Assembly: GCF_028476545.1 (NCBI RefSeq)
Contig: NW_026732367.1
Span: 1-64,000 of the forward strand
Direction of reading: 5' to 3'
DNA: 64,000 bases
Origin: Physella acuta
Taxonomy: Eukaryota; Mollusca; Gastropoda; Physidae
The notes under the pieces are model-generated. The model made no database searches, was not told where the DNA came from, and saw only the letters and a list, made by a program, of their open reading frames with translations. Made by a program: the position numbers and the translations under genes. The first letter of the stretch is position 1. Each line of letters opens with the position of its first letter. Positions 37,401-45,052 of the stretch are shown one piece after another.

Positions 37401-40400
37401 CCCATGTCATTGATGTCACAAGACAAACCAAATGTCACACGACAAACCAAATGTCACATGACAAACCAAATGTCACACGACAAACCAAATGTCACATGAC
37501 AAACCAAATGTCACATGACAAACCAGATGTCACATGACAGACCAAATGTCACATGACAAACCAAATGTTACATGACATCCTCACAAACAAAAGGATACTT
37601 GATGATGTCCAATGTGGAGTCATAGCGTGAGTACATGACAGTGCACGCGCCACATCCTCCCTCCCCACAGCCGAGCTTGCTGCCGGTCAGATGGACTTGC
37701 TGGTCAGGAAAAATATTCACACTCCACTAACTCTAACTCCACTTACCCTAACTCCACTAAACCTAACTCCACTAACCCTAACTCCACTAACCCTAACTCC
37801 ACTAACCCTAACTCCACTAACCCTAACTCCACTAACCCTAACCCAAACTCCACTAACCCTAACTCAACTAACCCTAACTCCACTAACCCTAACCCCAACT
37901 CCACTAACCCTAACTCCACTAACCCTAAGCTCCTCTACCCTGCTCTTACAACATCTGTTCATAACTAAAACTTTAACCAGTTTAACATTTGCCTATTGTT
38001 GAACCTATGCTAAGTTTAACCTTAATGCCCACCACAGTACATCAGAGATGCACATGCAGATCTATAGGCCAAGTGCTTTTAGTGTTACTAATTACCTAAA
38101 TTTTTCATTTTTTGTTAAGTGTAAAAATAGCCTTCGTCATTTTGTCATGAGCGTTGTTGATGGGAACCTTATAGTCTGAGGCCTTTTCCATATGAGCAAT
38201 AGTGGCGAATTTTTTTTTTAAAGCGCTAATTATTTTATTATTGCAATGTTACACGTTCATAATGTATTTGTAAAATATCAACTCTAGACTATAGGATAAA
38301 ATCAGCTTTATTTTTTACCCCCCCCCCTCCAACTCAATTTGGCTATTGCATAGTCTGGTTTTTTTTAAAAATATCCAATTCCAGCTCACACATTTTATAA
38401 ATTATAATTTTCGAAACTATTCAGATGTATCTTTGTGTTCAGGATTCCCAACCAAATAATGATGTTAGTTTTAAACAGTACAGAGTACCAATAATCAATA
38501 AATGTACATTTAATTTAAAATTAAACACACTCATAACACCATCTGTTCGACTGCTTCTGCGCATGTAAAACACGCGAGTAATACGAGCCTCGTTCTGATG
38601 TACTAATGTATCCCTACACCTGGAGCTGTCTGCTCAATGTCTGGTACTAAAAGGATACGTTTGTACCGCAGGAAATGTAACAAGGTCATCTCGGGGTCAG
38701 GGTTGTTCACTGTAATCTGGGAGCAGAGGAAAAAAACCACATTCAATTAATTAAAAACATGAAGTCATTACACGTATGCTGAAAACAAAAACAAAACAAA
38801 ACAACAAGTTAATAAAAAGTCTAGTGACAATTTAAGCGCAATGTCCTTATGTAATCCATAACAATTTTAAATCGAGATAAATCATATATTCAGCAAATAA
38901 ATAATGCTACACAAGTAGTTTTAATAATTCAAAACAAAATAGAAAAAATATATATTAACGAGATTTAAAATCAACGGAAATAGTTTTATTTTAACGAGTA
39001 GGCCTACACGATGCTCAGTTTAAAAAAGTAGTAAATATCATCCTAGGCCTACACGATGCTCAGTTTAAATGTACTTAATTAATTTTTTGTGACCGAACGA
39101 AAGGATATTTTTGAAAACTTTCTTCAGCAATATTGTTCTAAATTATGGCAGGAATCGATTGGTAAATGTTTCAAGTCGCTAAGTGGTCTGGTTGTCGAGA
39201 TATGGAGCAAAAACTGCATTTGTTCGAGGTTTTTTGGCTTTTCCGGGAAATCCAGGAAGGAATTCCGGGAATTTTTTTGGCCCACAATCATCATTGGAAC
39301 TTGCTTAACATATTGGCTTTTGGAACTAGTCCTCGATATTGCTTCGTTGAGGAGGAGATACGACTTAAAGCTGCGGACACACATCCACACATCCATCCAT
39401 CCATCCATCCAGAAATGACGAATTATTAAACGCAATTGCCAGTATGGAAATTGCGCTAAAAAGCAACCTTCGACGCGATGAAAAAAAAACACATTAAAAA
39501 GTTTAAGTGACTGCAAATATGACTAGACACGAAACAAAATTTAGGTAGTGAAAAGAAAAAAGTTATCCACACGTGTTGAGACACGTGAATGTCTAACTTT
39601 TGGAAGCTCTCCAGAAAAGAGAAAGTAAAAACAGCCGACGCGTGTAATTTGACTCAAATCGGATGTTGATTAAAACAGGTTTGCGTTTTACAAACAAGCG
39701 AATGCTGTTTTTATGTTTACACTACATTATGACTAGTCACGTTTTATGAAGTATAATTGGATTATAGAAACCTAAGAAGAGGGGGTGGGGGAAAAGGGAG
39801 GTGTTATGTCATTTTGACCTAGTAATATCTCCAGTTCAACCGTACGATCATAGTTTGTGATTCAGGGCACATTTGTAATTTAAATTGTGTGCACTCTACT
39901 GTACGACTACCCAATTATTTAAAAATACGGTGGGTAACGGTAGTTCTAATCGGAGTGGGAGTAAGTATAGTTCCAGTCAGAGGCGTAGCGAGGGTTAATA
40001 AACACGAAAATCAATTAGTTCCCTCCCATTTCTAAAGTAAGAATATTAAAGGGACGCAACCGACAACTATGTTTCCAGCTTTCACTAAATATTTATAGAA
40101 ATTCCAAAGAAACAAAAATAACATCAGACGTCATCATTTCACATATCAATAACTATATACATTAAAATTCATATAAATTTTTTGCTGTTACTTAAACACT
40201 ACAGAAGTTAAAATTATTATTTTTATTTTAGCTTGAATAGAAGGCCATTAGAGATTTTAAATAGATAATTTTTACAATTTAAAAAAATTCAGTTCAATAT
40301 GCACTGGATCAACTGGCTAGCGGCTAGACAATTGTTGATTTCTTTCTTTGGTAGAGAATGAGGGAAAAAAAGAGTAATTTGTTTTAATTTTAAATTATAA

Positions 40401-42054
40401 TTAATATATATAATTAATATATTTTTCAAAGAAATGCAAACCAGCGTACTGCAAAAATTTTGTCTTTCCACCGTCTTGCTGTAATTAATTAACATATGAA
40501 CTTACTCATTCAAAGCTATGTAAACAATGTTATTGTAAATATGTTGCATTTTGCTTTATGGAAAATAAAATTATTTAAAAAAAAAGGTAGAGAATGATAT
40601 GAAGAAGCCGCCCCCCCCCCCACTTCCACCAACCCCCCGCTGAACTCCACAATAGAAAATTTGAAGTGCATGCCAGAGGCGTAACGAGGGGGTGGGGTGG
40701 GGCGAGGGGGTGGAGGGGGGTGAGGGGACATATGTCCCCGGGCGCCGATTTAGGGGGCGCCAAAATGGGTTGGAAAAACAAATTGAAAGTTTGAGGGGGG
40801 GGGGGTGCAAATTGAAAGTTTGAAGGGGGGTGCAAATCGAAAGTTTGAGGGGGGGGGGGGTGCAAATCGAAAGTTTGTCCCCGGGCGCCGGGAAGGGTCG
40901 CTACGCCTCTGGTTCTAGTGTTTCCTTCAGGCATATCTTCGCAGGGGGGAGGGGGTGGCGGTGCCCCCCGAAGCAGTCTACCGCCCCCCCCCCCCTTCCG
41001 AACGAAATAGAAATTATATCGAAAATATATACTTTTAACAGTGTCCACCCACCTCTCCCCGGATTTTTACCCCCGCGCCCCCCCCCCCCCCGCCCGAATT
41101 TTTTTTTCAATTGACCCCACCCACGGAGAAAAAAGTCTAAAAGAAACCCTGTATAGTAGTACTAAATACATTGGCGGAGGTCGAAGTTCTATGGGGTTGT
41201 CTATATATGACGTCATGCATGTAAAGCAAAACATTTACACCCAGTGTTTCTTCCAGACTTTTTTGGGGGGGGGGGGGGGGCGGACACTGTTAAAAGTATA
41301 TATTTTCTATATAAATTATATACATTTAATTTCGTTCGGGGAGGGGGGGTGGGGGCGGTAGAATTTTTTCGAAGAGATGCCTGGAAGAAACTCTGTTTAC
41401 ATCCCCCCCCCGCCCTTCAACTCTTAGCAGATGACGCTGCACCTACCTCAAACCCCGATATACGAAACATTTTACTGACATATTGATTAAAATTTGTAAA
41501 CAAAATAAGATTCAAATTTATTGTTCCTTCTACGTATTTTAAATTCTCCCCCGCTCGGCCAACCTGCACAAAAGTGTGAACTCCCCACCCACTTACCCCT
41601 CTGGGTGTGTGACGTCATATTTCGACGACCCATTTGGGAACACGCCAAGTGCAGTTAATTAACCTGAAATCTCACGGTACGGTCAGGCAGGGAAAGGACA
41701 GGCATGAGAAAGCTTACAATAGCAGATCGGGTGTCTTCACTGAATCTGCACCGACCACGTGATGTCTGGACTGTACCAGCGTTAGACACGTGACGTCTGG
41801 ACTGTACACGTGATGTAATTGTACCAGCTTTAAACACGTGACGTCTAGATGGTTCCATCATCAACTCAGTACTCCAAACCTACCCACATCTACATTAATC
41901 TATCCCCTATCTCACGGCGTAACATATTTCCGAAAGGAAAAATGATTAGAACCCCTACCCCCCCTACCCCCCTCCACCCTTAGCTAGCCAATGTATTTTA
42001 GGCTCACAGAGTTCTTGAGTACTCATCGATATTGGGCGTGTATATATATATATA

Positions 42055-42126
<72 letters not shown>

Positions 42127-43602
42127 CATTTCCCAACACCCAGGTCCATATTTTAATTCTAACAGCGCGGGTCACCTAATTTAAACACAGTGTGACCTGG
42201 GCAAACCGGAAGTGACGTGCACACGCACTGACACTCACGCGTCTGATTACTTTTAGATCAGAAGATCTTTTAGCACCGGCCTTTGATTTCGTAACACGGT
42301 GCAGACGAACTAGGTCTAGATCTGTTACATCATCTTTATTTTCGAGGACGTGCGCACTCGATTTGGTCAAACCACGGTATCGTGTTTATTTTTTAAAAAA
42401 TATTTTGTTTTAAAAAAAAAAAACAATTAAAAAAAAACGATCCCCCCTCCTTTTTATAAGATTTTTAGCAGCAAAATTTATAGGTTATACTTTGTTGTTG
42501 GTTGATAATGTCTTTCCAAATAGATTTATTTCATTTTTACGTTTGTCGGAGAAAATGTTCACATTTTCTAATTAATTGTTCACAAGCCCCCCCCCCCCCT
42601 CAATTACCACATCCTCGCCACTAGAAATATTCCTAAATTAGTAGGGTAATTAATAAAAATCAACATATGCGTCCAAGACCAACATTCGTTCCTAGCAACC
42701 TTTCAATAAAACATGGTTTAGTATCCTAGCAACCTTTCAATAAAACATGGTTTGGTATCCTAGCAACCATTCAATAAAACATGGTTTGGTATCCTAGCAA
42801 CCTTTCAATAAAACATGGTTTAGTATCCTAGCAACCTTTCAATAAAACATGGTTTAGTATCCTAGCAACCATTCAATAAAACATGGTTTAGTATCCTAGC
42901 AACCTTTCAATAAAACATGGTTTAGTATCCTAGCAACCTTTCAATAAAACATGGTTTAGTATCCTATCCTAGCAACCTTTCAATAAAACATGGTTTAGTA
43001 TCCTAGCAACCTTTCAATAAAACATGGTTTAGTATCCTATCCTAGCAACCCTTCAAATAAACATGTTTTAGTATCCTAGCAACCTTTCAATAAAACATGG
43101 TTTAGTATCCTAACAGCCTTTCAATAAAACATGGGTTAGTATCCTATCCTAGCAACCCTTCAAATAAACATGTTTTAGTATCCTAGCAGCCTTCAGTAAA
43201 ACATGGTTTAGTATCCTAGCAACCATTCAATAAAACATGGTTTTAGTATCCTAGCAACCATTCAATAAAACATGGTTTAGTATCCTAGCAATCTTTCAAT
43301 AAAACATGGTTTAGTATCCTAGCAACCATTCAATAAAACATGGTTTAGTATCCTAGCAATCTTTCAATAAAACATGGTTTAGTATCCTAGCAACCATTCA
43401 ATAAAACATGGTTTAGTATCCTAGCAACCATTCAATAAAACATGGTTTAGTATCCTAGCAATCTTTCAATAAAACATGGTTTAGTATCCTAGCAACCATT
43501 CAATAAAACATGGTTTAGTATCCTAGCAACCATTCAATAAAACATGGTTTAGTTTACCTTCCGTCCGTTGACGAAAAAAATCAGGACGTGTGATCCGGCC
43601 AT
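13865..43602 (-). CDS. XDH: Xanthine dehydrogenase family molybdo-flavoprotein, complete, 35 coding exons, 1345 aa
   Basis: Family enzymes hydroxylate purines or aldehydes at a molybdopterin site and pass electrons through two 2Fe-2S clusters and FAD to NAD+ or O2. Exons: 43558-43602, 38659-38716, 37599-37695, 35596-35704, 34613-34739, 34249-34310, 33921-34049, 33321-33395, 32699-32843, 32131-32298, 30544-30620, 29407-29500, 28387-28499, 27384-27568, 26930-27095, 26286-26490, 24873-25042, 24450-24611, 23786-23962, 23498-23561, 23073-23142, 20240-20327, 19969-20055, 18771-18962, 18108-18253, 17524-17605, 17323-17418, 16856-16984, 16332-16406, 15726-15778, 15328-15442, 15089-15175, 14665-14832, 14297-14464, 13865-13918. 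Total 4038 bases with consistent phases; human XDH has 1333 residues. All junctions are GT-AG except the end of intron 3. FFRGYKKT (from 408) and E817 favour XDH over aldehyde oxidase; Thr895 is at odds with both. Substrate is therefore uncertain. Confidence 0.97.
15267..15315. repeat. Two-copy direct repeat in XDH intron 31
   Basis: TTGTTCAGCAGAATGTGTT occurs twice just downstream of the exon 31 donor. It does not include exon sequence. Confidence 0.6.
15550..15612 (+). mobile_element. Fragment of SINE family 2 tail
   Basis: AAGCAGATTGAAGTTGGAGT followed by CAACTGGCC resembles the 3' part of the SINE at 25587. Only the tail is present, in an XDH intron. Confidence 0.4.
16127..16285 (-). mobile_element. 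tRNA-derived SINE, family 1, diverged copy in an XDH intron
   Basis: The minus strand shows the tRNA-like head (GTAGAGCAGTCTACTGCTGA), a diverged box B region and the body AGTCCACCCAGATT. It is more diverged than the 4389 copy, so probably an older insertion. Confidence 0.65.
16741..16855. repeat. ~55-bp repeat copying the exon 28 donor region, 2-3 copies
   Basis: Minus-strand units contain CTGCTTTTATTGTGAGG and CTGCTGTTATTGTGAGG. These resemble the true junction CTGCTCTCATT|GTAAGT plus the downstream GTCATTT. Each copy carries a GT donor-like site. Confidence 0.7.
19335..19725. repeat. 45-bp minisatellite, ~7-8 copies, XDH intron 23
   Basis: Units contain TTTTATTCACCCCACCCACA, then GAAGCAGAGACCTAAAGC. 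The array passes directly into the 40-bp array at 19726. Confidence 0.92.
19726..19968. repeat. 40-bp minisatellite copying the exon 23 donor, ~6 copies
   Basis: Each unit on the minus strand contains CACTGCTGTAAGTCTTC, a copy of the last seven exonic bases of exon 23, its GTAAGT donor and the start of the intron. The true junction is the copy next to the exon (GT at 19968-19967). The next copies lie 40 and 80 bases downstream. Confidence 0.92.
21935..23035. repeat. 43-bp minisatellite, ~25 copies, XDH intron 21
   Basis: Units contain GGTTGTGATTATAGTAGATA, then ATGATTAGATAAAAGG. The array begins about 37 bases inside the intron from the exon 21 donor. The rest of this intron (20328-21934) is AT-rich with no coding content. 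Confidence 0.95.
25085..25232. repeat. ~75-bp tandem duplication beside XDH exon 17
   Basis: TTGTTTGACCAGGTAAAATT through CTCAATTTTTCTATGTG occurs twice, just upstream (transcript sense) of the exon 17 acceptor. Confidence 0.75.
25577..25992 (+). mobile_element. Dimeric tRNA-derived SINE, family 2, with 10-bp target duplication
   Basis: Two tRNA-like heads lie in tandem. Each has box A TGGTCGAGTCGG (about 25598 and 25862) and box B-like CTCGAGTTCAAACC. The first monomer has a long body (GGAGTCAATGGCC, GGCGCATAACCAG). The second is shorter and ends in an AAG-rich tail. TCTTATTCCA flanks the pair exactly (25577-25586 and 25983-25992), so they inserted as one unit. It lies in XDH intron 16, antisense to the gene. 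Confidence 0.85.
26690..26929. repeat. Short-unit repeat copying the exon 15 donor region
   Basis: Imperfect 15-17-bp units (AATGACCCACTTGTTGAAAT and variants) resemble the true exon 15 junction, read on the + strand as GACCCAC|CTGTTGAAG. Several copies keep a GT donor-like site on the minus strand. Confidence 0.75.
27384..32843 (-). CDS. XDH: XDH exons 9-14: FAD-binding domain (residues 235-495)
   Basis: FAD-contact motifs are present: VTGNTEIG (276-283), the [15 protein letters not shown] stretch (367-381) and QASRREDDI (442-450). FFRGYKKT (408-415) corresponds to the FFPGYRKT loop of XDH that contacts NAD+ and is absent from vertebrate aldehyde oxidases. Its retained tyrosine (Tyr412) supports dehydrogenase ancestry. 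The donor of exon 12 (G|GTTGGT) is weak but is the only one fitting phase and length. Confidence 0.95.
27583..27740. repeat. ~50-bp repeat, 3 copies, near the exon 14 acceptor
   Basis: Units contain CAGGCTTAACAGATGAGATT and TGTTGGATTTGTGATCACAT. The array starts about 15 bases from the exon 14 acceptor. Confidence 0.8.
27955..28386. repeat. 38-bp minisatellite copying the exon 13 donor, ~11 copies
   Basis: Minus-strand units contain ACATCTGAGGTAAGGCCAC, a copy of the last nine exonic bases and the GTAAGG donor of exon 13. Spacing is 38 bp (for example GT at 28080-28079 and 28042-28041). The true donor is GT at 28386-28385. About ten near-identical decoys follow. Confidence 0.93.
28567..29248 (+). 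repeat. Dispersed repeat D, copy 1 (~680 bp)
   Basis: Starts AAACCGGGAGTGATCTCCCC and ends with an imperfect hairpin (ACTTTCTC, loop, GAGAAAGT). It has an internal CA microsatellite and TTTTTCCGTATCAGTGAGGTG. A second copy lies at 36383-37073 in the same orientation. No ORF of note. Class unknown; probably a non-autonomous element. Confidence 0.85.
29503..30140. repeat. 54-bp minisatellite at the exon 12 acceptor, ~12 copies
   Basis: Units contain GTATGAAATGAAAAGTTTGA, then AAAGAGAATGTAGATATTA. The array abuts the exon 12 acceptor, and its unit includes the pyrimidine stretch TCTACATTCTCTTTTC found just before that acceptor. Because 54 is a multiple of 3, a 268-codon periodic minus-strand ORF appears that also reads through exon 12; it is not a gene on its own. 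Confidence 0.93.
30776..31004 (+). mobile_element. tRNA-derived SINE, family 1, + strand copy
   Basis: Box A-like TGGCCTAAACGGTAGTGC and box B-like GAGCTCGAATCCGG are followed by body CCCTGAGTCCACCCAACTC and the tail ACTTCATCGGTCCAATGG. Its 3' end is interrupted by the TTAA element that follows. It lies in XDH intron 10, antisense. Confidence 0.8.
31005..31907. mobile_element. MITE with TTAA target duplication (piggyBac- or Kolobok-like), 895 bp
   Basis: TTAA (31005-31008), then GGGGATATGC; at the other end GCATATCCCC, then TTAA (31904-31907). The 10-bp terminal inverted repeat is perfect. The AT-rich interior has no transposase ORF. TTAA duplication is shared by piggyBac and Kolobok superfamilies and the termini alone do not decide. 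It inserted at the tail of the adjacent SINE, so it is the younger of the two. Confidence 0.82.
32944..33035. repeat. Duplicated exon 9 acceptor region
   Basis: TAGGTGACATCA...CAGCTGAGATAAAA, then AGAGAATGCTTAATT, is a diverged copy of 32830-32910. That segment spans the first bases of exon 9 and its acceptor. It creates a decoy acceptor (TTTTATCTCAG) upstream of the true one. Confidence 0.7.
33321..34049 (-). CDS. XDH: XDH exons 7-8: inter-domain linker (residues 167-234)
   Basis: Exon 7 (43 codons) encodes a Cys-, Ser-, Asn- and Gly-rich stretch ([29 protein letters not shown]). The corresponding linker in human XDH is also Cys-rich but differs in sequence. Exon 8 ends with [13 protein letters not shown], a strongly conserved motif just before the FAD domain. 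Exon 7 is placed by open frame, phase-0 junctions and position; its sequence alone would not identify it. Confidence 0.9.
34249..43602 (-). CDS. XDH: XDH exons 1-6: N-terminal 2Fe-2S domains (residues 1-166)
   Basis: The start is the ATG at 43602, giving [15 protein letters not shown], which matches the start of animal XDH. The plant-type ferredoxin cluster ligands are Cys44, Cys49, Cys52 ([11 protein letters not shown]) and Cys74 (VNAC). The second helical domain supplies Cys114 and Cys117 ([11 protein letters not shown]) and Cys149 and Cys151 ([13 protein letters not shown]). All eight cysteines are present. Introns 2 and 3 inside this block have U12-type donors. Exon 3 starts at a CAAG acceptor rather than the nearer CAG because only that choice keeps frame and the family sequence (YKLHLTGSK). 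Confidence 0.96.
34342..34399. repeat. (AT)n microsatellite
   Basis: Pure AT dinucleotide run in XDH intron 5, close to the exon 6 acceptor. Confidence 0.97.
34821..35035 (+). mobile_element. MITE family B with 8-bp target duplication
   Basis: The element spans 34829-35027 and begins CAGTGTTTCTTTCAGGC. Flanks are TTTGGGAC (34821-34828) and TTTGGGAA (35028-35035), 7 of 8 identical. Located in XDH intron 4. The 102-codon ORF beginning inside it is spurious. Confidence 0.8.
36383..37073 (+). repeat. Dispersed repeat D, copy 2
   Basis: High similarity to 28567-29248 along its whole length, including the GGGAGTGATCTCCCC start, CA microsatellite, TCAAGTTATCGTGTTTACAC and terminal hairpin. It lies within the U12 intron 3. 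Confidence 0.85.
37390..37580. repeat. 19-bp minisatellite (CAAACCAAATGTCACATGA), ~10 copies
   Basis: Near-perfect units ending about 20 bases from the exon 3 donor, inside U12 intron 3. Confidence 0.93.
37696..38658 (-). other. XDH intron 2, U12-type (minor spliceosome) intron, GT-AG
   Basis: The donor reads GTATCCTTT (38658 downward), a perfect match to the nine-base U12 5' splice-site consensus RTATCCTTT. Near the acceptor, TTTCCTGAC is a 7-of-9 match to the U12 branch consensus TTCCTTRAY. The used acceptor (CAAG|TCC) lies 8 bases past the branch A and skips a nearer CAG, as expected for U12 spacing. Exonic phase 1. Confidence 0.8.
37717..37938. repeat. 15-bp telomere-like minisatellite (CTCCACTAACCCTAA), ~14 copies
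   Basis: Each unit contains one CTAACCCTAA (TTAGGGTTAG on the minus strand). It begins about 22 bases upstream of exon 3, inside U12 intron 2. It is not a true (TTAGGG)n tract. The + strand ORF across it is low-complexity. Confidence 0.93.
39070..39640. repeat. Possible unclassified element in XDH intron 1 with CATC microsatellite
   Basis: The region has the (CATC)n tract at 39390-39412 and ends GAGAAAGTAAAAA, like repeat D. No second copy in this window, so status as a repeat is a guess. ORFs on both strands are overlapping and featureless. 37939-38658 and 38717-39069 hold no coding signal. Confidence 0.35.
39966..41159 (+). mobile_element. Nested MITEs: family A composite inserted in the left end of a family B element
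   Basis: The composite (39978-40911) starts CAGAGGCGTAGCGAGGG and ends CGCTACGCCTCTG. It is flanked by GTTCCAGT (39970-39977) and GTTCTAGT (40912-40919). Removing it joins CAGT at 39974 to GTTTCCTTCAGGC, re-forming the left end of a family B MITE that runs to 41151. The outer flanks TATAGTTC and TATAGTAG share 6 of 8 bases. Inside the composite are dispersed repeat C (39988-40673) and a second, full family A element (40674-40911). Confidence 0.75.
39988..40673 (+). repeat. Dispersed repeat C, copy 1
   Basis: TAAACACGAAAATCAATTAG to GAACTCCACAATAGAAAA, then TTTGAAGTGCAT; matched by 52578-53015. AT-rich, no ORF. It forms the interior of the hAT-type composite. Confidence 0.8.
41234..41403 (-). 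mobile_element. MITE family B, inverted copy with 8-bp target duplication
   Basis: The element is 41242-41395 (CAGTGTTTCTTCCAGAC to GCCTGGAAGAAACTCTG), flanked by TTTACACC and TTTACATC (7 of 8). It lies in XDH intron 1. Confidence 0.8.
41605..41860. promoter_or_regulatory. Cluster of E-box and CRE-like ACGT motifs in XDH intron 1
   Basis: GTGACGTCAT near 41611, then several CACGTGATGTC and CACGTGACGTC motifs from about 41755 to 41850, in an irregular partial repeat with CTGGACTGTAC. The overlapping E-box and CRE cores could bind bHLH-zip or CREB/ATF factors. Function is inference. Confidence 0.3.
42042..42117. repeat. (TA)n microsatellite
   Basis: Nearly pure TA run in XDH intron 1. Confidence 0.97.
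42686..43553. repeat. 34-bp minisatellite abutting the XDH exon 1 donor, ~25 copies
   Basis: Units read AACCTTTCAATAAAACATGG followed by TTTAGTATCCTAGC. The array reaches to within four bases of the exon 1 splice donor. The intron's first bases (GTAAACTAAACCATG) are already repeat sequence. Confidence 0.95.
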
Positions 43603-43632
43603 GACGTCGAGCCGTTTGGTCACGGTTTGCCT
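43603..43632 (-). other. XDH 5' untranslated stretch with a candidate acceptor (5'-UTR intron)
   Basis: Minus-strand sequence upstream of the start reads TTTTTGTATTTCCATCAG, a good pyrimidine-rich acceptor, followed by 28 untranslated bases to the ATG. This suggests that a non-coding first exon lies further upstream (higher coordinates). I could not locate it or its promoter. Confidence 0.4.
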
Positions 43633-43639
43633 GATGGAA

Positions 43640-45050
43640 ATACAAAAATAGAGTCACAGTTTCGGTGGGTCATTTTACAACACACACAACAGCGATAAAT
43701 TTGAAAAACAAAAAACAGTAAAATATAATATTTTACAGTCACACTTGGTCGATGAGTTAAATGGTTCAGTATAAATCAAGTTTCACGATTTTAGAAAGCT
43801 GACACTATATAGGCATTTTTATAGGGGTTTGGGGGGAGGGGATCCACAAAAATGGTGTTGGTTATATCCGCAATACCCCGGCCTAAGCTACTGACGCTGG
43901 TTTAGAAAAGATGCATATTTTTTTTTTAATTAAAAAAAAAACATCATTGAGGTTTTGGTTTTTTAATTATTGCAAAATGACAGCAAATGTACGGCGTGAG
44001 AAGATTTGTGTCAAAATAGGTCTAGCTAATAATAAACCGGTAAAAAAACTAATAAACTATTATTTCAACATAAAAAGTATTTTAATAATAAATATTTCGA
44101 ATTTAATAGTTTTTCTTTATTTTCGACATTGTTCATCCCTCACAATACCACGCAAGCGTCTAAATCTTATATTTCTTACAATGAAAAACACAAACAAAAT
44201 AGCTGTCATTATGAAACGAAATAGTAAAACAAGTTGTCTTGGTATAGAGTGACATGGGGCCATCCATAAACGAGGTCACATTTTTAAACGATTTTCGCCT
44301 TCCCCAAATTCTATTGTCACACATATTAATCAAAGCCCGACGCCCCCTACCTATGTAAAAGATACAGAATAAGGAAGAAATAAAATTACGCATAACGGAA
44401 ACGGTAAAACGAAAATTCTTTGTTTTGTTTGCTGGGTATTCGAAGCTGAAAACTTGAGGTCATCCCGCGGTCACCTAGCGCTCTTCTGGGATATTTTGGG
44501 TGTCAAGGGATGGAACTCACTAGCAGACGATGCTATTTTGGGACGTCCAATCGAAGTTGACGTCGCGACAAAATCGATCGCGGTTGGAAAAGCTGGGATC
44601 GATAAGTTGTTGATTTGTTGTTCAAGTTTGGTGACTGAGATTTAAATTAAGTTTTGTTGTTGTTATATAAGAAAAAACAAGAACTTTGGTAGTCGTAGCG
44701 ATGCTGTTGTCAACCCACCCACACAGACACATCTGTGATGTTTGATAAATCCAAGCTGGTGATAAAATAGTTGGCATGTTGGGTGATGTTCTACAAGTGA
44801 AATTAATTTAAAAAAAACAACAAAACAAAACAAACAATGATCGGCGTCCTATGCAAGCGGAGTCAAAAGGCTCAGTTCAATCAATATTTGTGTCATTGGT
44901 TTTAAATGTAGTGCTTCCAGTTGAAAGAAACGTAATGAACATGTCTTTCAATGCCGCCTTCACAATTTATACTTATCCAAAAGTTAATTATGAAACGGCT
45001 CTATACACTCGTTGTAGACTACACGATTAAGACGATTTCTTTCACAGTTA
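43640..45050. other. Upstream flank of XDH, no gene seen
   Basis: Unique AT-rich sequence that should contain the XDH leader exon or promoter if the gene is compact. I see no convincing TATA, initiator or coding segment. ORFs at 43911, 44160 and 44454 lack recognisable domains and good splice context. Confidence 0.45.
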
Positions 45051-45052
45051 AA

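Larger units (their letters stand above)
35705..37598 (-). other. XDH intron 3, U12-type intron with apparent GT-AT ends
   Basis: The donor is GTATCCTTTT (37598 downward), again a perfect U12 consensus. The branch point TTCCTTAAC at 35723-35715 is an exact match. There is no AG between an in-frame TAA and the conserved HYAVNAC coding start. The junction that restores exact family length (Lys67 then His68) ends the intron in AT at 35706-35705, 11 bases past the branch A. The intron also contains dispersed repeat D copy 2. Confidence 0.75.

Noticed and set aside
37695-37704. Nearer CAG acceptor for exon 3 (GACCAG|CAAG)
   Set aside because: Adds four bases and breaks the reading frame. The CAAG acceptor gives KLHLTGSK, matching the family.
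37717-37938. True telomere tract
   Set aside because: 15-bp unit with CTCCA interruptions, not continuous TTAGGG, and located inside a gene.
42686-43553. CRISPR-like regularly spaced repeats (also 45053-46253, 21935-23035)
   Set aside because: Units are contiguous tandem copies without unique spacers, in a eukaryotic gene context.
13865-43602. Aldehyde oxidase instead of xanthine dehydrogenase
   Set aside because: Glu817 (bovine Glu802) and the [11 protein letters not shown]-loop are XDH-type, and N- and C-termini fit XDH. Kept as an open question on substrate only because of Thr895.
44454-44645. 63-codon + strand ORF upstream of XDH
   Set aside because: No recognisable domain, signal peptide or splice partners.
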